Source of the DNA: Bisbaumannia sp015645095
GTDB lineage: Bacteria; Pseudomonadota; Gammaproteobacteria; Pseudomonadales; Halomonadaceae
DNA: 64,000 nucleotides
Direction: 5' to 3'
NCBI GenBank assembly: GCA_036871055.1
Contig: CP141893.1
Span: 930,001 to 994,000, forward strand
Below are positions 7,911 to 15,952 of this stretch, one piece after another. Position 1 is the stretch's first letter, and each line of letters begins with the position of its first letter. A model generated the notes under the pieces. The model made no database searches and was not told the DNA's origin. It saw only the letters and a list, made by a program, of their open reading frames with translations. Made by a program: the position numbers and the translations under genes.

Positions 7911-8582
7911 ATGAGCCACCCCGGCGAACTGATTATCGAACCCCGCGACGGCCGTCCCGCCGACAGCTGCGTGATCATCCTCCACGGCCTGGGCGCCGAT
8001 GGCCACGACTTCGAGCCCCTGGTGCCGGCGCTGCAGCTACCGGCGGAGCGGGCGGTGCGTTTTATCCTGCCCCATGCGCCGCGCCTGCCGGTGACCATCA
8101 ATGGCGGCATGGTGATGCCGGCCTGGTACGACATCCTCGAGATGAGCCTGGATCGCCGCGTCGACGAGGCCCAGCTGCTGGCCTCCGCGGCCCGGGTGCA
8201 GGCGCTGATCGACGACCAGATCGCCGCCGGCATCGATAGCCGCCGCATCATCCTCGCCGGCTTCTCCCAGGGCGGTGCCGTGGCCTACCAGGCCGCGCTC
8301 AGCTACCCCAAGCCCCTGGGCGGGCTGCTGGCGCTCTCCACCTACTTCGCCACCGCCGATAGCCTCACCCCCAGCGAGGCCAACCGCGACCTGGTCATCG
8401 AGGTGCACCACGGCACCCAGGACCCGGTGGTGCCGGAGGCCCTGGGGCGCGCCGGCGCCGCGCGCCTGGAGGCCATGGGCTATGCGGTCAACTATCGCAG
8501 CTACCCCATGCCGCATTCGCTGTGTCCCCAGCAGGTGGCGGATATCGGACCCTGGCTGGGAGAGCGACTCGCCGCCGCCTGA
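7911..8582 (+). CDS. Alpha/beta-hydrolase, phospholipase/carboxylesterase family
   Basis: A 223-residue cytoplasmic serine hydrolase without signal peptide. ILHGLGADGHDF supplies the oxyanion-hole loop. GFSQGGAVA holds the nucleophilic Ser, GTQDPVVP the Asp and YPMPHSLCPQQ the His, so the catalytic triad is complete. The length and the MPAWYDI motif match carboxylesterases of the EstB/YpfH group, related to acyl-protein thioesterases, which act on short- to medium-chain esters. The natural substrate is unknown. It lies alone between the SLC13 permease and trpB. A 230-bp region upstream carries an inverted repeat (7745-7764). Confidence 0.85.
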   Translation: MSHPGELIIEPRDGRPADSCVIILHGLGADGHDFEPLVPALQLPAERAVRFILPHAPRLPVTINGGMVMPAWYDILEMSLDRRVDEAQLLASAARVQALIDDQIAAGIDSRRIILAGFSQGGAVAYQAALSYPKPLGGLLALSTYFATADSLTPSEANRDLVIEVHHGTQDPVVPEALGRAGAARLEAMGYAVNYRSYPMPHSLCPQQVADIGPWLGERLAAA

Positions 8583-8678
8583 CCCAGCGGGGCCTGTGCG
8601 CCGAAGGTGGGCTCGACGTGGCCCCCTGGCTAGGGCAAATTAAGGGGAAATTCCTCGTTCTCTCAGCAGGATGGCACC

Positions 8679-9881
8679 ATGGCTTCTTCCCTGACCCACG
8701 ACATGCCCGATGCCCGGGGCTTCTTCGGCGACTTCGGCGGCCAGCTGGTGCCGCCTCACCTCAAGCAGGTGATGGACGAAATCGATGCCGCCTACGAGGA
8801 GATCCGCCAGCGCAAGGACTTCCAGCAGGAGCTGGCCAGCCTCTTCGCCGACTATGTGGGCCGGCCCAGCCCGATCTTCCATGCCCGGCGCCTCTCCGAG
8901 AAACTGGGCGGCGCCCAGATCCACCTCAAGCGGGAGGATCTCAATCACACCGGCGCTCACAAGATCAACCACTGCCTGGGCGAGGCGCTGCTCGCCAAGT
9001 TCATGGGCAAGACCAAGGTGATCGCCGAGACCGGTGCCGGCCAGCACGGGGTGGCCCTGGCCACCGCCTGCGCCCTGGTGGGGATCCCCTGCGAGATCCA
9101 TATGGGCCAGGTGGATATCGAGAAGGAGCACCCCAACGTCACCAAGATGAAGATCCTCGGCTGCAAGCTGGTGGCGGTGACCCGGGGCACGGCGACCCTC
9201 AAGGATGCCGTGGACAGCGCCTTCGAGGAGTACCTCAAGGATCCCCAGAATTTCATCTACGCCATCGGCTCGGTGGTGGGGCCCCATCCCTTCCCCAAGA
9301 TGGTCCGCGACTTCCAGTCGATCATCGGCCGGGAGGCCCGCGAGCAGTTCCTTGCGCGCCACGGCAAGTTACCCGACCATGTCACCGCCTGCGTGGGTGG
9401 CGGCTCGAATGCCATCGGCATGTTCACCGCCTTCCTCGAGGACGACGCGGTGCATCTGGTCGGAGTGGAACCCGCCGGCGAGGGCCTCGATACCCCGCGC
9501 CACTCCGCCACCCTGACGCTGGGCAAACCCGGCGAGATCCACGGCATGCGCTGCTATGTGCTGGAGGATGAGGCCGGCAACCCCATGCCGGTGCACTCCA
9601 TCGCCTCGGGCCTCGATTACCCCGGGGTGGGCCCCCAGCACAGCTACCTGAAGGAGATCGGCCGGGTCGACTACCAGAGCGCCAGCGACGAGGAGTGCCT
9701 GGAGGCCTTCCTGACCCTGTCGCGGGTGGAGGGGATCATCCCCGCCCTGGAGAGCGCCCACGCGGTGGCCTGGGCGATGCGCGTGGCGCCGACCCTGCCC
9801 AAGGACCAGCACATTCTGATCAATCTCTCCGGTCGCGGCGACAAGGACGCCGACTACGTGGCCGAGAAGCTGGGACTGTGA
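8679..9881 (+). CDS. trpB: Tryptophan synthase beta chain (TrpB), encoded without trpA
   Basis: A 400-residue PLP enzyme of the TrpB family. HTGAHKIN carries the Schiff-base lysine (Lys95), ETGAGQHGVA the catalytic Glu117 and GGGSNAIGMF the phosphate-binding loop. The C-terminus holds LSGRGDKD, as in classical TrpB. TrpB condenses indole and serine to tryptophan, normally with indole channelled from TrpA. Here no trpA follows: the next gene is a DUF938 protein. Several usually conserved positions also differ from enterobacterial TrpB (for example HTGAHKINH in place of HGGAHKTNQ). It may be a second copy working as an indole-salvage enzyme, or the genome may split its trp genes. The ATG lies 10 nt after an AG-rich ribosome binding site. 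Confidence 0.85.
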   Translation: MASSLTHDMPDARGFFGDFGGQLVPPHLKQVMDEIDAAYEEIRQRKDFQQELASLFADYVGRPSPIFHARRLSEKLGGAQIHLKREDLNHTGAHKINHCLGEALLAKFMGKTKVIAETGAGQHGVALATACALVGIPCEIHMGQVDIEKEHPNVTKMKILGCKLVAVTRGTATLKDAVDSAFEEYLKDPQNFIYAIGSVVGPHPFPKMVRDFQSIIGREAREQFLARHGKLPDHVTACVGGGSNAIGMFTAFLEDDAVHLVGVEPAGEGLDTPRHSATLTLGKPGEIHGMRCYVLEDEAGNPMPVHSIASGLDYPGVGPQHSYLKEIGRVDYQSASDEECLEAFLTLSRVEGIIPALESAHAVAWAMRVAPTLPKDQHILINLSGRGDKDADYVAEKLGL

Positions 9882-9914
9882 TTAGCGAACCCCGACAGAC
9901 CGTCAGGAGCCCCC

Positions 9915-10547
9915 ATGGATAGTCTCGACCCCGACCTGGGCGCCGGCGGCGACGCCCGCCTGGTGAGCCCCGCCGCGGCGCGCAATGCCGCGCCTATCCT
10001 GGCGGTGCTGCGCGATGTGCTGCCCGAGCGGGGGCGGGTGCTGGAGCTGGCCAGCGGCAGCGGCGAGCATGCCCTGAATTTCGCCCGGGCCCTGCCCGGG
10101 CTCGTCTGGCAGCCCTCGGATCCTAGCCCCCAGGCCAGGGCCTCCATCGCCGCCTGGCGCGACGCCGAAGGCCCCGACAACCTGCTGGCGCCCATCGCCC
10201 TGGACGTGACCCGGCGCCCCTGGCCGGTGGCCGAGTTCACGGCCCTGGTATGCATCAACCTGCTGCATATCTCCCCCTGGGCCGCCGGTCAGGCGTTGTT
10301 CGCCGAGGCCGGCGCCCGGCTACCCTCGGATGGCGTGCTCTTCGTCTACGGCCCCTTCAAGCGGGATGGTGCCCATACCGCGCCCAGCAATGCCGCCTTC
10401 GATGCCGACCTGCGGCGCCGCGACCCGGCCTGGGGCATCCGCGACCTGGCGGCGGTCGAGGCGGAGGCGCAGCGGCATGGCCTCGCCCTGAGCCGGGTCG
10501 TCGAGATGCCCGCCAATAACCTGAGCCTGGTCTTCCAGCGCCTCTGA
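9915..10547 (+). CDS. DUF938 family, SAM-methyltransferase-like protein
   Basis: A 210-residue cytoplasmic protein with a class I methyltransferase core: VLELASGSGEHA is motif I for S-adenosylmethionine binding, followed by WQPSDPSP and a hydrophobic strand ALVCINLLHISPW. The pattern and size are those of DUF938, a conserved family with a Rossmann methyltransferase fold but no assigned substrate. The RNAAPIL segment at the N-terminus is typical. It begins 33 bp after trpB with an AGGAG ribosome binding site, so it may be co-transcribed with trpB. No functional link between the two is evident. Confidence 0.85.
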   Translation: MDSLDPDLGAGGDARLVSPAAARNAAPILAVLRDVLPERGRVLELASGSGEHALNFARALPGLVWQPSDPSPQARASIAAWRDAEGPDNLLAPIALDVTRRPWPVAEFTALVCINLLHISPWAAGQALFAEAGARLPSDGVLFVYGPFKRDGAHTAPSNAAFDADLRRRDPAWGIRDLAAVEAEAQRHGLALSRVVEMPANNLSLVFQRL

Positions 10548-10604
10548 GTCGCGCCTTGCGTTGGTAGCGTCCCTTGAAGTTCTGGCGATCACCCCGAAGA
10601 CTGC

Positions 10605-10769
10605 TAGGAGCCTGTCGGGCTTAGCCGATCGTCACGAGAGTTACGGATTTCGAGTCAAATTTATCGATCGATTGAGGCGAATAGCGAGCTATTTAACGAA
10701 ATGGATCGATAAATTTGGCCGGAAGCCCGGGATTCGCAGTAGATCAGTGTTAAGTCCGACAGGCTCCCA
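10605..10769. repeat. MITE-like nested palindromic element, about 165 bp
   Basis: Terminal inverted repeats of 19 bp at 10605-10623 and 10751-10769 match at 17 positions; the core shared by both ends is GGAGCCTGTCGG. Inside lies a perfect second inverted repeat, AAATTTATCGATC (10657-10669) with its complement at 10704-10716. A small central hairpin, AATAGC/GCTATT, sits at 10680-10693. The element is much richer in A+T than both flanking genes. No transposase is encoded. It fills the gap between the DUF938 gene and the zinc-ribbon gene, and its right end is 24 bp before the latter's start. A non-autonomous mobile element is the best reading. No clear target-site duplication was found. Confidence 0.65.
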
Positions 10770-10793
10770 GGGTAGCCACAAGGAGGACGCTAG

Positions 10794-11018
10794 ATGAGTG
10801 ATCTTTCGGAGGATTTTCGCCTCCCCGTCGCCTGCCCCCAGTGTGGGAGCCACCGCGTGCGCGTCTCCAGGGTCAAGAATCCCGACGATGCGGTCTTCTG
10901 CGCCTCCTGCAAGATGCGGCTCTGCCTCTATCACGAGGTGATGGATCTGCTCCGCCGGGGGCCCGGTGACGAGACCGAGGCGTTGCTCGAACAGGCCATG
11001 AATCGGCAGCGACCTTGA
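10794..11018 (+). CDS. Small zinc-ribbon protein leading the antiporter cluster
   Basis: A 74-residue protein with four cysteines in two pairs, C14-PQ-C17 and C36-AS-C39, the geometry of a zinc ribbon. A further Cys44 and a His follow (RLCLYHEV), then a short acidic helix. The ATG at 10794 has a strong AAGGAGG site 9-10 nt upstream. Its stop overlaps the TTG start of the next gene (TTGA), so the two are translationally coupled. I do not recognise the family. Its constant contact with the antiporter gene suggests an accessory or regulatory role there, which is inference only. Confidence 0.7.
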   Translation: MSDLSEDFRLPVACPQCGSHRVRVSRVKNPDDAVFCASCKMRLCLYHEVMDLLRRGPGDETEALLEQAMNRQRP

Positions 11019-12274
11019 GTCCCGCCGCCTGGCCCAGCGAGGGACTCGCCGGGCTGCTGATCCTCCTGACCACCCTGCTGGTGGCAGGCGTGGCCTGGCA
11101 TGCCCGGGGTCACCTGCGCGAGCATGGGGTGCCCGCTGGCCGCAGCCGCTGGCTGTGGCCCTTGCTGGCCGCGGTCTGGGGGTTTCTGACGCTGATCTGG
11201 CTGGTCTCGGACCTGCTCACCCTCTACCTGGCCCTGGAAGGGCTGGGGCTCTGCGCGGTGGCCCTGATGTGGCTGCCTGGCACCCGGGAGTCGCGCCGGG
11301 CGAGTCTCTACTACCTGATGGCCAGCCTCAGCGGCTCGGCGCTGATCCTGACTTCGGCGCTGCTGCTCTACCGCCATTACGGCCATCTCGACTTCGCCCT
11401 GCTGGCCCAGGCCTCCGCGGAGGAGCCCCAGTGGCGCTGGCTGGCCCTGGCCGGGTTGAGCACCGGCCTGCTGGTCAAGGCCGGCGTCTTTCCGCTGCAC
11501 ACCTGGTTGCCCCCCGCCCATGCCGCGGCCTGGGCCCCGGTCAGCGCCCTGCACTCGGCGCTGATCATCAAGGCCAGCCTCTTCCTGTTGATCAAGCTAT
11601 GGTGGCAACTCGGCCCCGCGGCGTCCCCCAGCCTGCAACTGCTCGGTTGGCTGGGGGCCGCGGCGGTGCTCTGGGGCGGGTTGCTGGCCTGGCGCCAGGC
11701 GACGCTCAAGAAGGTGGTGGCCTACTCCACCGTCTCCCAGATGGGCTACCTGTTGCTGCTCTTTCCGCTGATGGCCAGCGCCGAGGAGGGGGCCCGCCAA
11801 CTGGCCTGGCAGGCCACCTGGCTGCTCTTCATCACCCATGCCCTGGCCAAGGCGGCGATGTTCATGGCCGCCGGCAACCTGGTGCTGGCCATGGGATGCG
11901 GTGACCTGAAAGGATTGACCGGGGTGGGGCAGCAGCTGCCCCTGTCGCTGCTGGTCTTCGGCGTGGCGGGGGTGAGCATCATGGGCCTGCCACCCAGCGG
12001 CGCCTTTACCGCCAAGTGGCTGCTGCTGGAGTCGGCCCTGGCCGCCGGCCAGTGGTCATGGCTGCTGTTGCTGGGGCTGGGTAGCCTGCTGAGTGCCGCC
12101 TATGTGTTCCGGGTCTTCGCCTACTGCTTCACTACCCGAGGCGAGGCCCCCCCCTGCCGCCGGGTGCCGATCCACCTGGATATCGTGCCCCTGGGATTGG
12201 CCCTGGCGGCGCTCTTCCTGGGGTTGATCGCCGGCTGGCCCGTCGCCTGGGTCCAGGGCGGGGGGCTGCCATGA
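11015..12274 (+). CDS. Antiporter-type membrane subunit 1 (complex I NuoL/M/N, MrpD superfamily)
   Basis: A 419-residue polytopic inner-membrane protein of the proton-conducting transporter family. The key charges of the proton path are present: the TM5 glutamate in LYLALEGLGL, the TM7 lysine in LLVKAGVFPLHTWLPPAHAAA, a second lysine in IIKASLF and the TM12 lysine in FTAKWLLL. The start is TTG at 11015, overlapping the zinc-ribbon stop as TTGA. The next gene overlaps its stop as ATGA. It is shorter than NuoM or NuoN because N-terminal helices seem to be missing. It probably translocates H+ or Na+. There are no peripheral-arm or other Mrp genes nearby. Confidence 0.85.
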   Translation: MSPAAWPSEGLAGLLILLTTLLVAGVAWHARGHLREHGVPAGRSRWLWPLLAAVWGFLTLIWLVSDLLTLYLALEGLGLCAVALMWLPGTRESRRASLYYLMASLSGSALILTSALLLYRHYGHLDFALLAQASAEEPQWRWLALAGLSTGLLVKAGVFPLHTWLPPAHAAAWAPVSALHSALIIKASLFLLIKLWWQLGPAASPSLQLLGWLGAAAVLWGGLLAWRQATLKKVVAYSTVSQMGYLLLLFPLMASAEEGARQLAWQATWLLFITHALAKAAMFMAAGNLVLAMGCGDLKGLTGVGQQLPLSLLVFGVAGVSIMGLPPSGAFTAKWLLLESALAAGQWSWLLLLGLGSLLSAAYVFRVFAYCFTTRGEAPPCRRVPIHLDIVPLGLALAALFLGLIAGWPVAWVQGGGLP

Positions 12275-13764
12275 GCGGTACCCTGATCCTGCTGCTGACC
12301 CTGGCCACCTCGCTGCTGGCGGCACCCGTGATCTTTCTCTTGCCGGAGCGGGCCCGCCGCACGCGCACCACCATCAACCTGGGGGCGGCGCTGCTCAAGC
12401 TGGCCCTGGTGGCCTGGATGGTCTGGGGCCTGGCCCAGGGCCTGGAGTATCGTTTCCATCTGCCGGTGATGGAGGGCTTCAGCGTTCACCTGGTGGCGGA
12501 TCCCCTGGGCATCATGTTCGCCGGCCTCTCCTCCCTGTTGTGGCTCTTTACCACCCTCTATGCGGTGGCCTACCTGGAGGAGTCGCCCAACCGGCGGCGC
12601 TTCTTCGGCTTCTTCAGCCTCTGCGTGGCCAGCACCCTGGGCATCGCCCTGGCCGCCAACCTCTTCACCTTCCTGATCTTCTACGAGCTGCTGACCCTGG
12701 CCACCTACCCGCTGGTGGTGCATCGCGGGACCCCGGCGGCGCTAGCCGCCGGACGCATCTACCTGCGCTATACGGTCAGTGCCGGCTTCGTGCTGCTGCT
12801 GGGGGTGGTCTGGCTGCAGGCCCTGGCCGGGGAGCTGACCTTCGGCGAGCTGCGCCTGAGCGAGCTGGACGAGGCCTATCATCCGACCCTGAAGGGGATC
12901 TTCCTGCTGCTGATGCTGGGCCTCGGCGTGAAGGCGGCCCTGGTGCCCCTGCATGGCTGGCTGCCCCAGGCGATGGTGGCGCCGGCGCCGGTCAGCGCCC
13001 TGCTGCATGCGGTGGCGGTGGTCAAGGCGGGGGCCTTCGGCATCGTGCGCCTGGTCTATGACGTCTATGGCATCGCCTTCAGTGCCACCCTGGGGCTGCT
13101 GGGCTGGCTGACCGTCGCCGCCTCCTTCACCATCCTCTACGGCTCCCTGCGCGCCCTGGCCCAGAGCGACCTCAAGCGCCGCCTGGCGTTCTCCACGGTG
13201 AGTCAGGTCGCCTATATCGTCCTGGGGGTGAGCCTCTTCGGGCCCCTGGGGACCCTCGCTGGCCTCGTCCATCTGCTCCATCAGGGGCTGATGAAGGTGA
13301 CGCTGTTCTTCTGTGCCGGCAACTATGCCGAGGAGCTGGGTATCCACCGTATCGACGAGCTGGACGGGGTCGGGCGGCGCATGCCCCTGACCAGCCTCGC
13401 CTTCACCCTGGGGGGCCTGGGGATGATCGGCCTGCCGCCCCTGGCGGGCTTTATCAGCAAGTGGTACCTGGGCATGGGGGCGGTGGCCGCCGACTCGCCC
13501 TGGGTGATCGCCGTGCTGGTGGCCAGCAGCCTGCTCAATGCCGCCTACTTCCTGCCGCCGATGTATCGGCTCTGGTTCAAGGCCGCCGCGGATCCCGCCT
13601 GGCCCCAGGCACGACGCCTGGGGCGTTTCGAGACCCATGCCTGGCTCTGGGGCCCGGCCCTGGCCACGGGGCTGTTCAGCCTGCTGGCGGGGCTACTGGC
13701 GGGGCTGCCCTATAGCCCCCTGGACTGGGCGGGCCGGGTAGCCGGCGGGGAGTACTTCCCATGA
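12271..13764 (+). CDS. Antiporter-type membrane subunit 2 (NuoM/MrpD-like)
   Basis: A 497-residue, roughly 14-helix membrane protein. Full set of signature residues: TM5 Glu in IFYELLTLATYPLVVH, TM7 Lys in GVKAALVPLHGWLPQAMVAPAPVSALLHAVAVVKAG, and TM12 Lys in FISKWYLG. Length and pattern match NuoM and MrpD subunits, which move protons or exchange Na+ for H+. It overlaps both neighbours by 4 bp (ATGA), so the three proteins are almost certainly made together and probably form one complex. Whether the complex is driven by a redox partner elsewhere or is a secondary antiporter cannot be said. Confidence 0.88.
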   Translation: MSGTLILLLTLATSLLAAPVIFLLPERARRTRTTINLGAALLKLALVAWMVWGLAQGLEYRFHLPVMEGFSVHLVADPLGIMFAGLSSLLWLFTTLYAVAYLEESPNRRRFFGFFSLCVASTLGIALAANLFTFLIFYELLTLATYPLVVHRGTPAALAAGRIYLRYTVSAGFVLLLGVVWLQALAGELTFGELRLSELDEAYHPTLKGIFLLLMLGLGVKAALVPLHGWLPQAMVAPAPVSALLHAVAVVKAGAFGIVRLVYDVYGIAFSATLGLLGWLTVAASFTILYGSLRALAQSDLKRRLAFSTVSQVAYIVLGVSLFGPLGTLAGLVHLLHQGLMKVTLFFCAGNYAEELGIHRIDELDGVGRRMPLTSLAFTLGGLGMIGLPPLAGFISKWYLGMGAVAADSPWVIAVLVASSLLNAAYFLPPMYRLWFKAAADPAWPQARRLGRFETHAWLWGPALATGLFSLLAGLLAGLPYSPLDWAGRVAGGEYFP

Positions 13765-15518
13765 GCCTGACGATGCTGATGCCCTGGGGCCTGGCCGCCG
13801 CGGTGGCCTGGCCGCTGCTGGTGGCGGCCCTACCGGGCCTGTGCGAGCGGCGCCTGGCGACCCTGGCCTGGCTGAGCGGGCCCTTGCCGGCATTGGCCCT
13901 GGCGCTCTGGGCCCCGGCCCTGGAGCTGGGCCTGGAGGCCTGGCTGCTGGGGGGGCAGTGGCTGCTCGATGAGACGCGGCGGCCGCTGCTGGCCATGAGC
14001 GCCCTGCTATGGGCCCTGGCCGGGGGCTATGCCTGGGGCTATCTCGCCCCCGAGGATCCTCATCGGAGCCGCTTCGCCCGACTCTGGAGCCTGACCCTGG
14101 CCGGCAACCTGCTGCTGCTGCTGGCCGAGGACATTCCCAGCTTCTACCTGGGTTTCGCCCTGATGACCTTCGCCGCCTTCGGCCTGGTGCTGCATCAGGG
14201 GGACGAGGGGGCCCGCCGCGGCGCCCGGGCCTATCTGCTGCTGGCGCTGGTCGGCGAGGGGCTGATCCTCGCTGGGCTGCTGTGGGCGGCGGGGGAGAGC
14301 GGGGCCCTGACCCTGACGGCCCTGCGTCAGGGACTGGCCGAGTCGGGAAGCCTCGCCATGGTGCTGCTGCTGTGGCTGGGGTTCGGCGTCAAGGCGGGGG
14401 TACTGGGCCTGCATCCGTGGCTGCCCCTGGCGCATCCGGTAGCGCCCACCCCGGCCAGCGCCGTGCTCAGCGGGGTGATGGTCAAGGCCGGGGTCTGGGG
14501 CTGGTGGCAGACCCTGCCCCTGGGGCTGGTGGCCCTGCCGTTGCCGGGCAACCTGATGATCGTCCTGGGACTGCTGGGGGCCTTCCTGGCGGCCCTCTAC
14601 GGGCTCTTCATGAGCCAGGCCAAGGCGGTGCTGGCCTACTCCACGGTGAGCCAGCTGGGCATGCTGGCGGCGCTGACCGGGGCGGCCCTGCACAGTCCCG
14701 ATCTCTGGCCCGCCCTGCTGCCGGCGCTGCTGCTCTTCGCCGCTCATCACGGGCTCAACAAGGGGGCGCTCTTCCTCGGCGTGGGCATCGCCCAGCACCC
14801 GCCGCGGCTGCCTTTCTGGCTGGTGGGGGCGGGCCTGGCCCTGCCGGCCTGGGCCCTGGCCGGTGCCCTGGCCAGCGGCCTGCCCACCAAGTGGATGATC
14901 AAGTCGGGCCTTTATGACGGGGGCTGGACGGGGCTGGCCCTGGCGCTGAGCTGGGCGGCGGTGGGCACCACGCTGCTGATGGCGCGGACCCTCTGGTGCC
15001 TCTATCGGGACTGGCAGCAGGCGGTGGAGGAGGAGGCCGAGCCGGCCTCCCGAGCCATGCTGGCCGGCTGGTTGGGGAGCCTGGTGGCGGCCACCCTGCT
15101 GCCGGTCTGGCTGGTGCTGCCCGAGGCGATACGTCTGCCGCCCTGGGTCGAGCTCTGGGGGCTGCTGTGGCCGGTGGTGCTGGGGGTGATCCTGACACTG
15201 GTGGCCATCCAGCAATTGCTGGGGCGGCACCCCGCCGTGGAGGCGGCGATGGCGACCTGGCGGCCGGGGGATCTCTGGTGGCTGGCCCAGGGCCCCCTGC
15301 GGCGGCGACGCGACGAGCTGAATCGCGGGGTTGCGGCACTGCGCCGGTACAACGAGCGCTGGCGTGAGGCGCGACAGTACTGGAACGGGCGGCTGATGCG
15401 CGGCCTGGATGGCCTGGAAGGCGTGGAAACGCTGCTGCGCTGGCTGCTGTTGCCGCTGATCCTGGGAATGGGGGCCCTGCTGATCTGGGGGCTGCCGGTC
15501 ACGCTACCGCTGGGGTAG
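13761..15518 (+). CDS. Antiporter-type membrane subunit 3, atypical (NuoL/MrpA-like), TM5 Glu replaced
   Basis: A 585-residue membrane protein of the same superfamily. The TM7 lysine motif (GVKAGVLGLHPWLPLAHPVAPTPAS), a second Lys (VMVKAGVW) and the TM12 Lys (LPTKWMI) are kept. Aligning residues FYLGFALMTFAAFGLVLH with the FLIFYELLTLATYPLVVH of subunit 2 puts Ala in place of the otherwise near-universal TM5 glutamate. After the last core helix comes a charged amphipathic stretch (about 500-555) and one more hydrophobic segment, possibly a short version of the NuoL lateral helix. Last gene of the cluster, followed by a hairpin at 15526-15554. The missing Glu suggests altered or absent proton coupling. 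Confidence 0.82.
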   Translation: MSLTMLMPWGLAAAVAWPLLVAALPGLCERRLATLAWLSGPLPALALALWAPALELGLEAWLLGGQWLLDETRRPLLAMSALLWALAGGYAWGYLAPEDPHRSRFARLWSLTLAGNLLLLLAEDIPSFYLGFALMTFAAFGLVLHQGDEGARRGARAYLLLALVGEGLILAGLLWAAGESGALTLTALRQGLAESGSLAMVLLLWLGFGVKAGVLGLHPWLPLAHPVAPTPASAVLSGVMVKAGVWGWWQTLPLGLVALPLPGNLMIVLGLLGAFLAALYGLFMSQAKAVLAYSTVSQLGMLAALTGAALHSPDLWPALLPALLLFAAHHGLNKGALFLGVGIAQHPPRLPFWLVGAGLALPAWALAGALASGLPTKWMIKSGLYDGGWTGLALALSWAAVGTTLLMARTLWCLYRDWQQAVEEEAEPASRAMLAGWLGSLVAATLLPVWLVLPEAIRLPPWVELWGLLWPVVLGVILTLVAIQQLLGRHPAVEAAMATWRPGDLWWLAQGPLRRRRDELNRGVAALRRYNERWREARQYWNGRLMRGLDGLEGVETLLRWLLLPLILGMGALLIWGLPVTLPLG

Positions 15519-15525
15519 CGGTGTC

Positions 15526-15554
15526 GGCCGGATACGCCGAAGGCGCATCCGGCC
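15526..15554. repeat. REP-like hairpin after the antiporter cluster
   Basis: Left arm 15526-15538 (GGCCGGATACGCC) and right arm 15542-15554 pair at 12 of 13 positions around a GAA loop. There is no T-run, so it is not a classical terminator. Shape and sequence recall enterobacterial REP palindromes (GCCGGATGC-type). It lies between the antiporter cluster and a convergent gene. Confidence 0.5.
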
Positions 15555-15610
15555 TGACGCCAGCTGTCGGAGGCGCTCGCCGCAGGCACGCGACTCCGAC
15601 CTGCGGTGAC

Positions 15611-15814
15611 CTACTCTTCCTCGTCGTAGAGCCAGTCATCCTCGATGGCTCGGCGCAGGCGACGCTCTTCCAGCAGGCTCTCCACTCGGCGGCGGGCGCG
15701 CAGGGTATCGGCCCGGCTGCTGCGTGGGCTGCGTCCGAAGTTGTCGTCATTGACGGCGTCGAGGAAATCTTGCTCGTCGGCGAGGCTGTCGTCGACTCGG
15801 TACTCTTGGCTCAT
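15611..15814 (-). CDS. PA3496-family small protein
   Basis: A 67-residue, highly charged protein. The acidic N-terminus is followed by a basic helix (TLRARRRVESLLEERRLRRAIEDD) and the ending WLYDEEE, which I recognise from the PA3496 family annotated as putative envelope integrity proteins. The ATG at 15814 has a GGGAGGG ribosome binding site. The longer frame to 15925 adds an Arg/Gly-rich tail of unlikely composition. No signal peptide or membrane helix is visible, so the envelope role rests on family annotation only. It converges with the antiporter operon. Confidence 0.75.
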   Translation of the reverse strand: MSQEYRVDDSLADEQDFLDAVNDDNFGRSPRSSRADTLRARRRVESLLEERRLRRAIEDDWLYDEEE

Positions 15815-15952
15815 GCGATGCCCTCCCATGACCCGGTGGCCATAGCGCCCGGGGTCGCCCCGGGCGGTTCCAACGCCATGCTGGCGCCTGACTCGCCTTA
15901 TAGCGCCAGTGGCTCGGCAGGGCAAGAGGGGAGGGACAACTTTAGGTAGCGC

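Noticed and set aside
10605..10769. rRNA, tRNA or riboswitch-like structure
   Set aside because: The nested inverted repeats have no tRNA cloverleaf or known riboswitch core; terminal repeats point to a MITE-like element.
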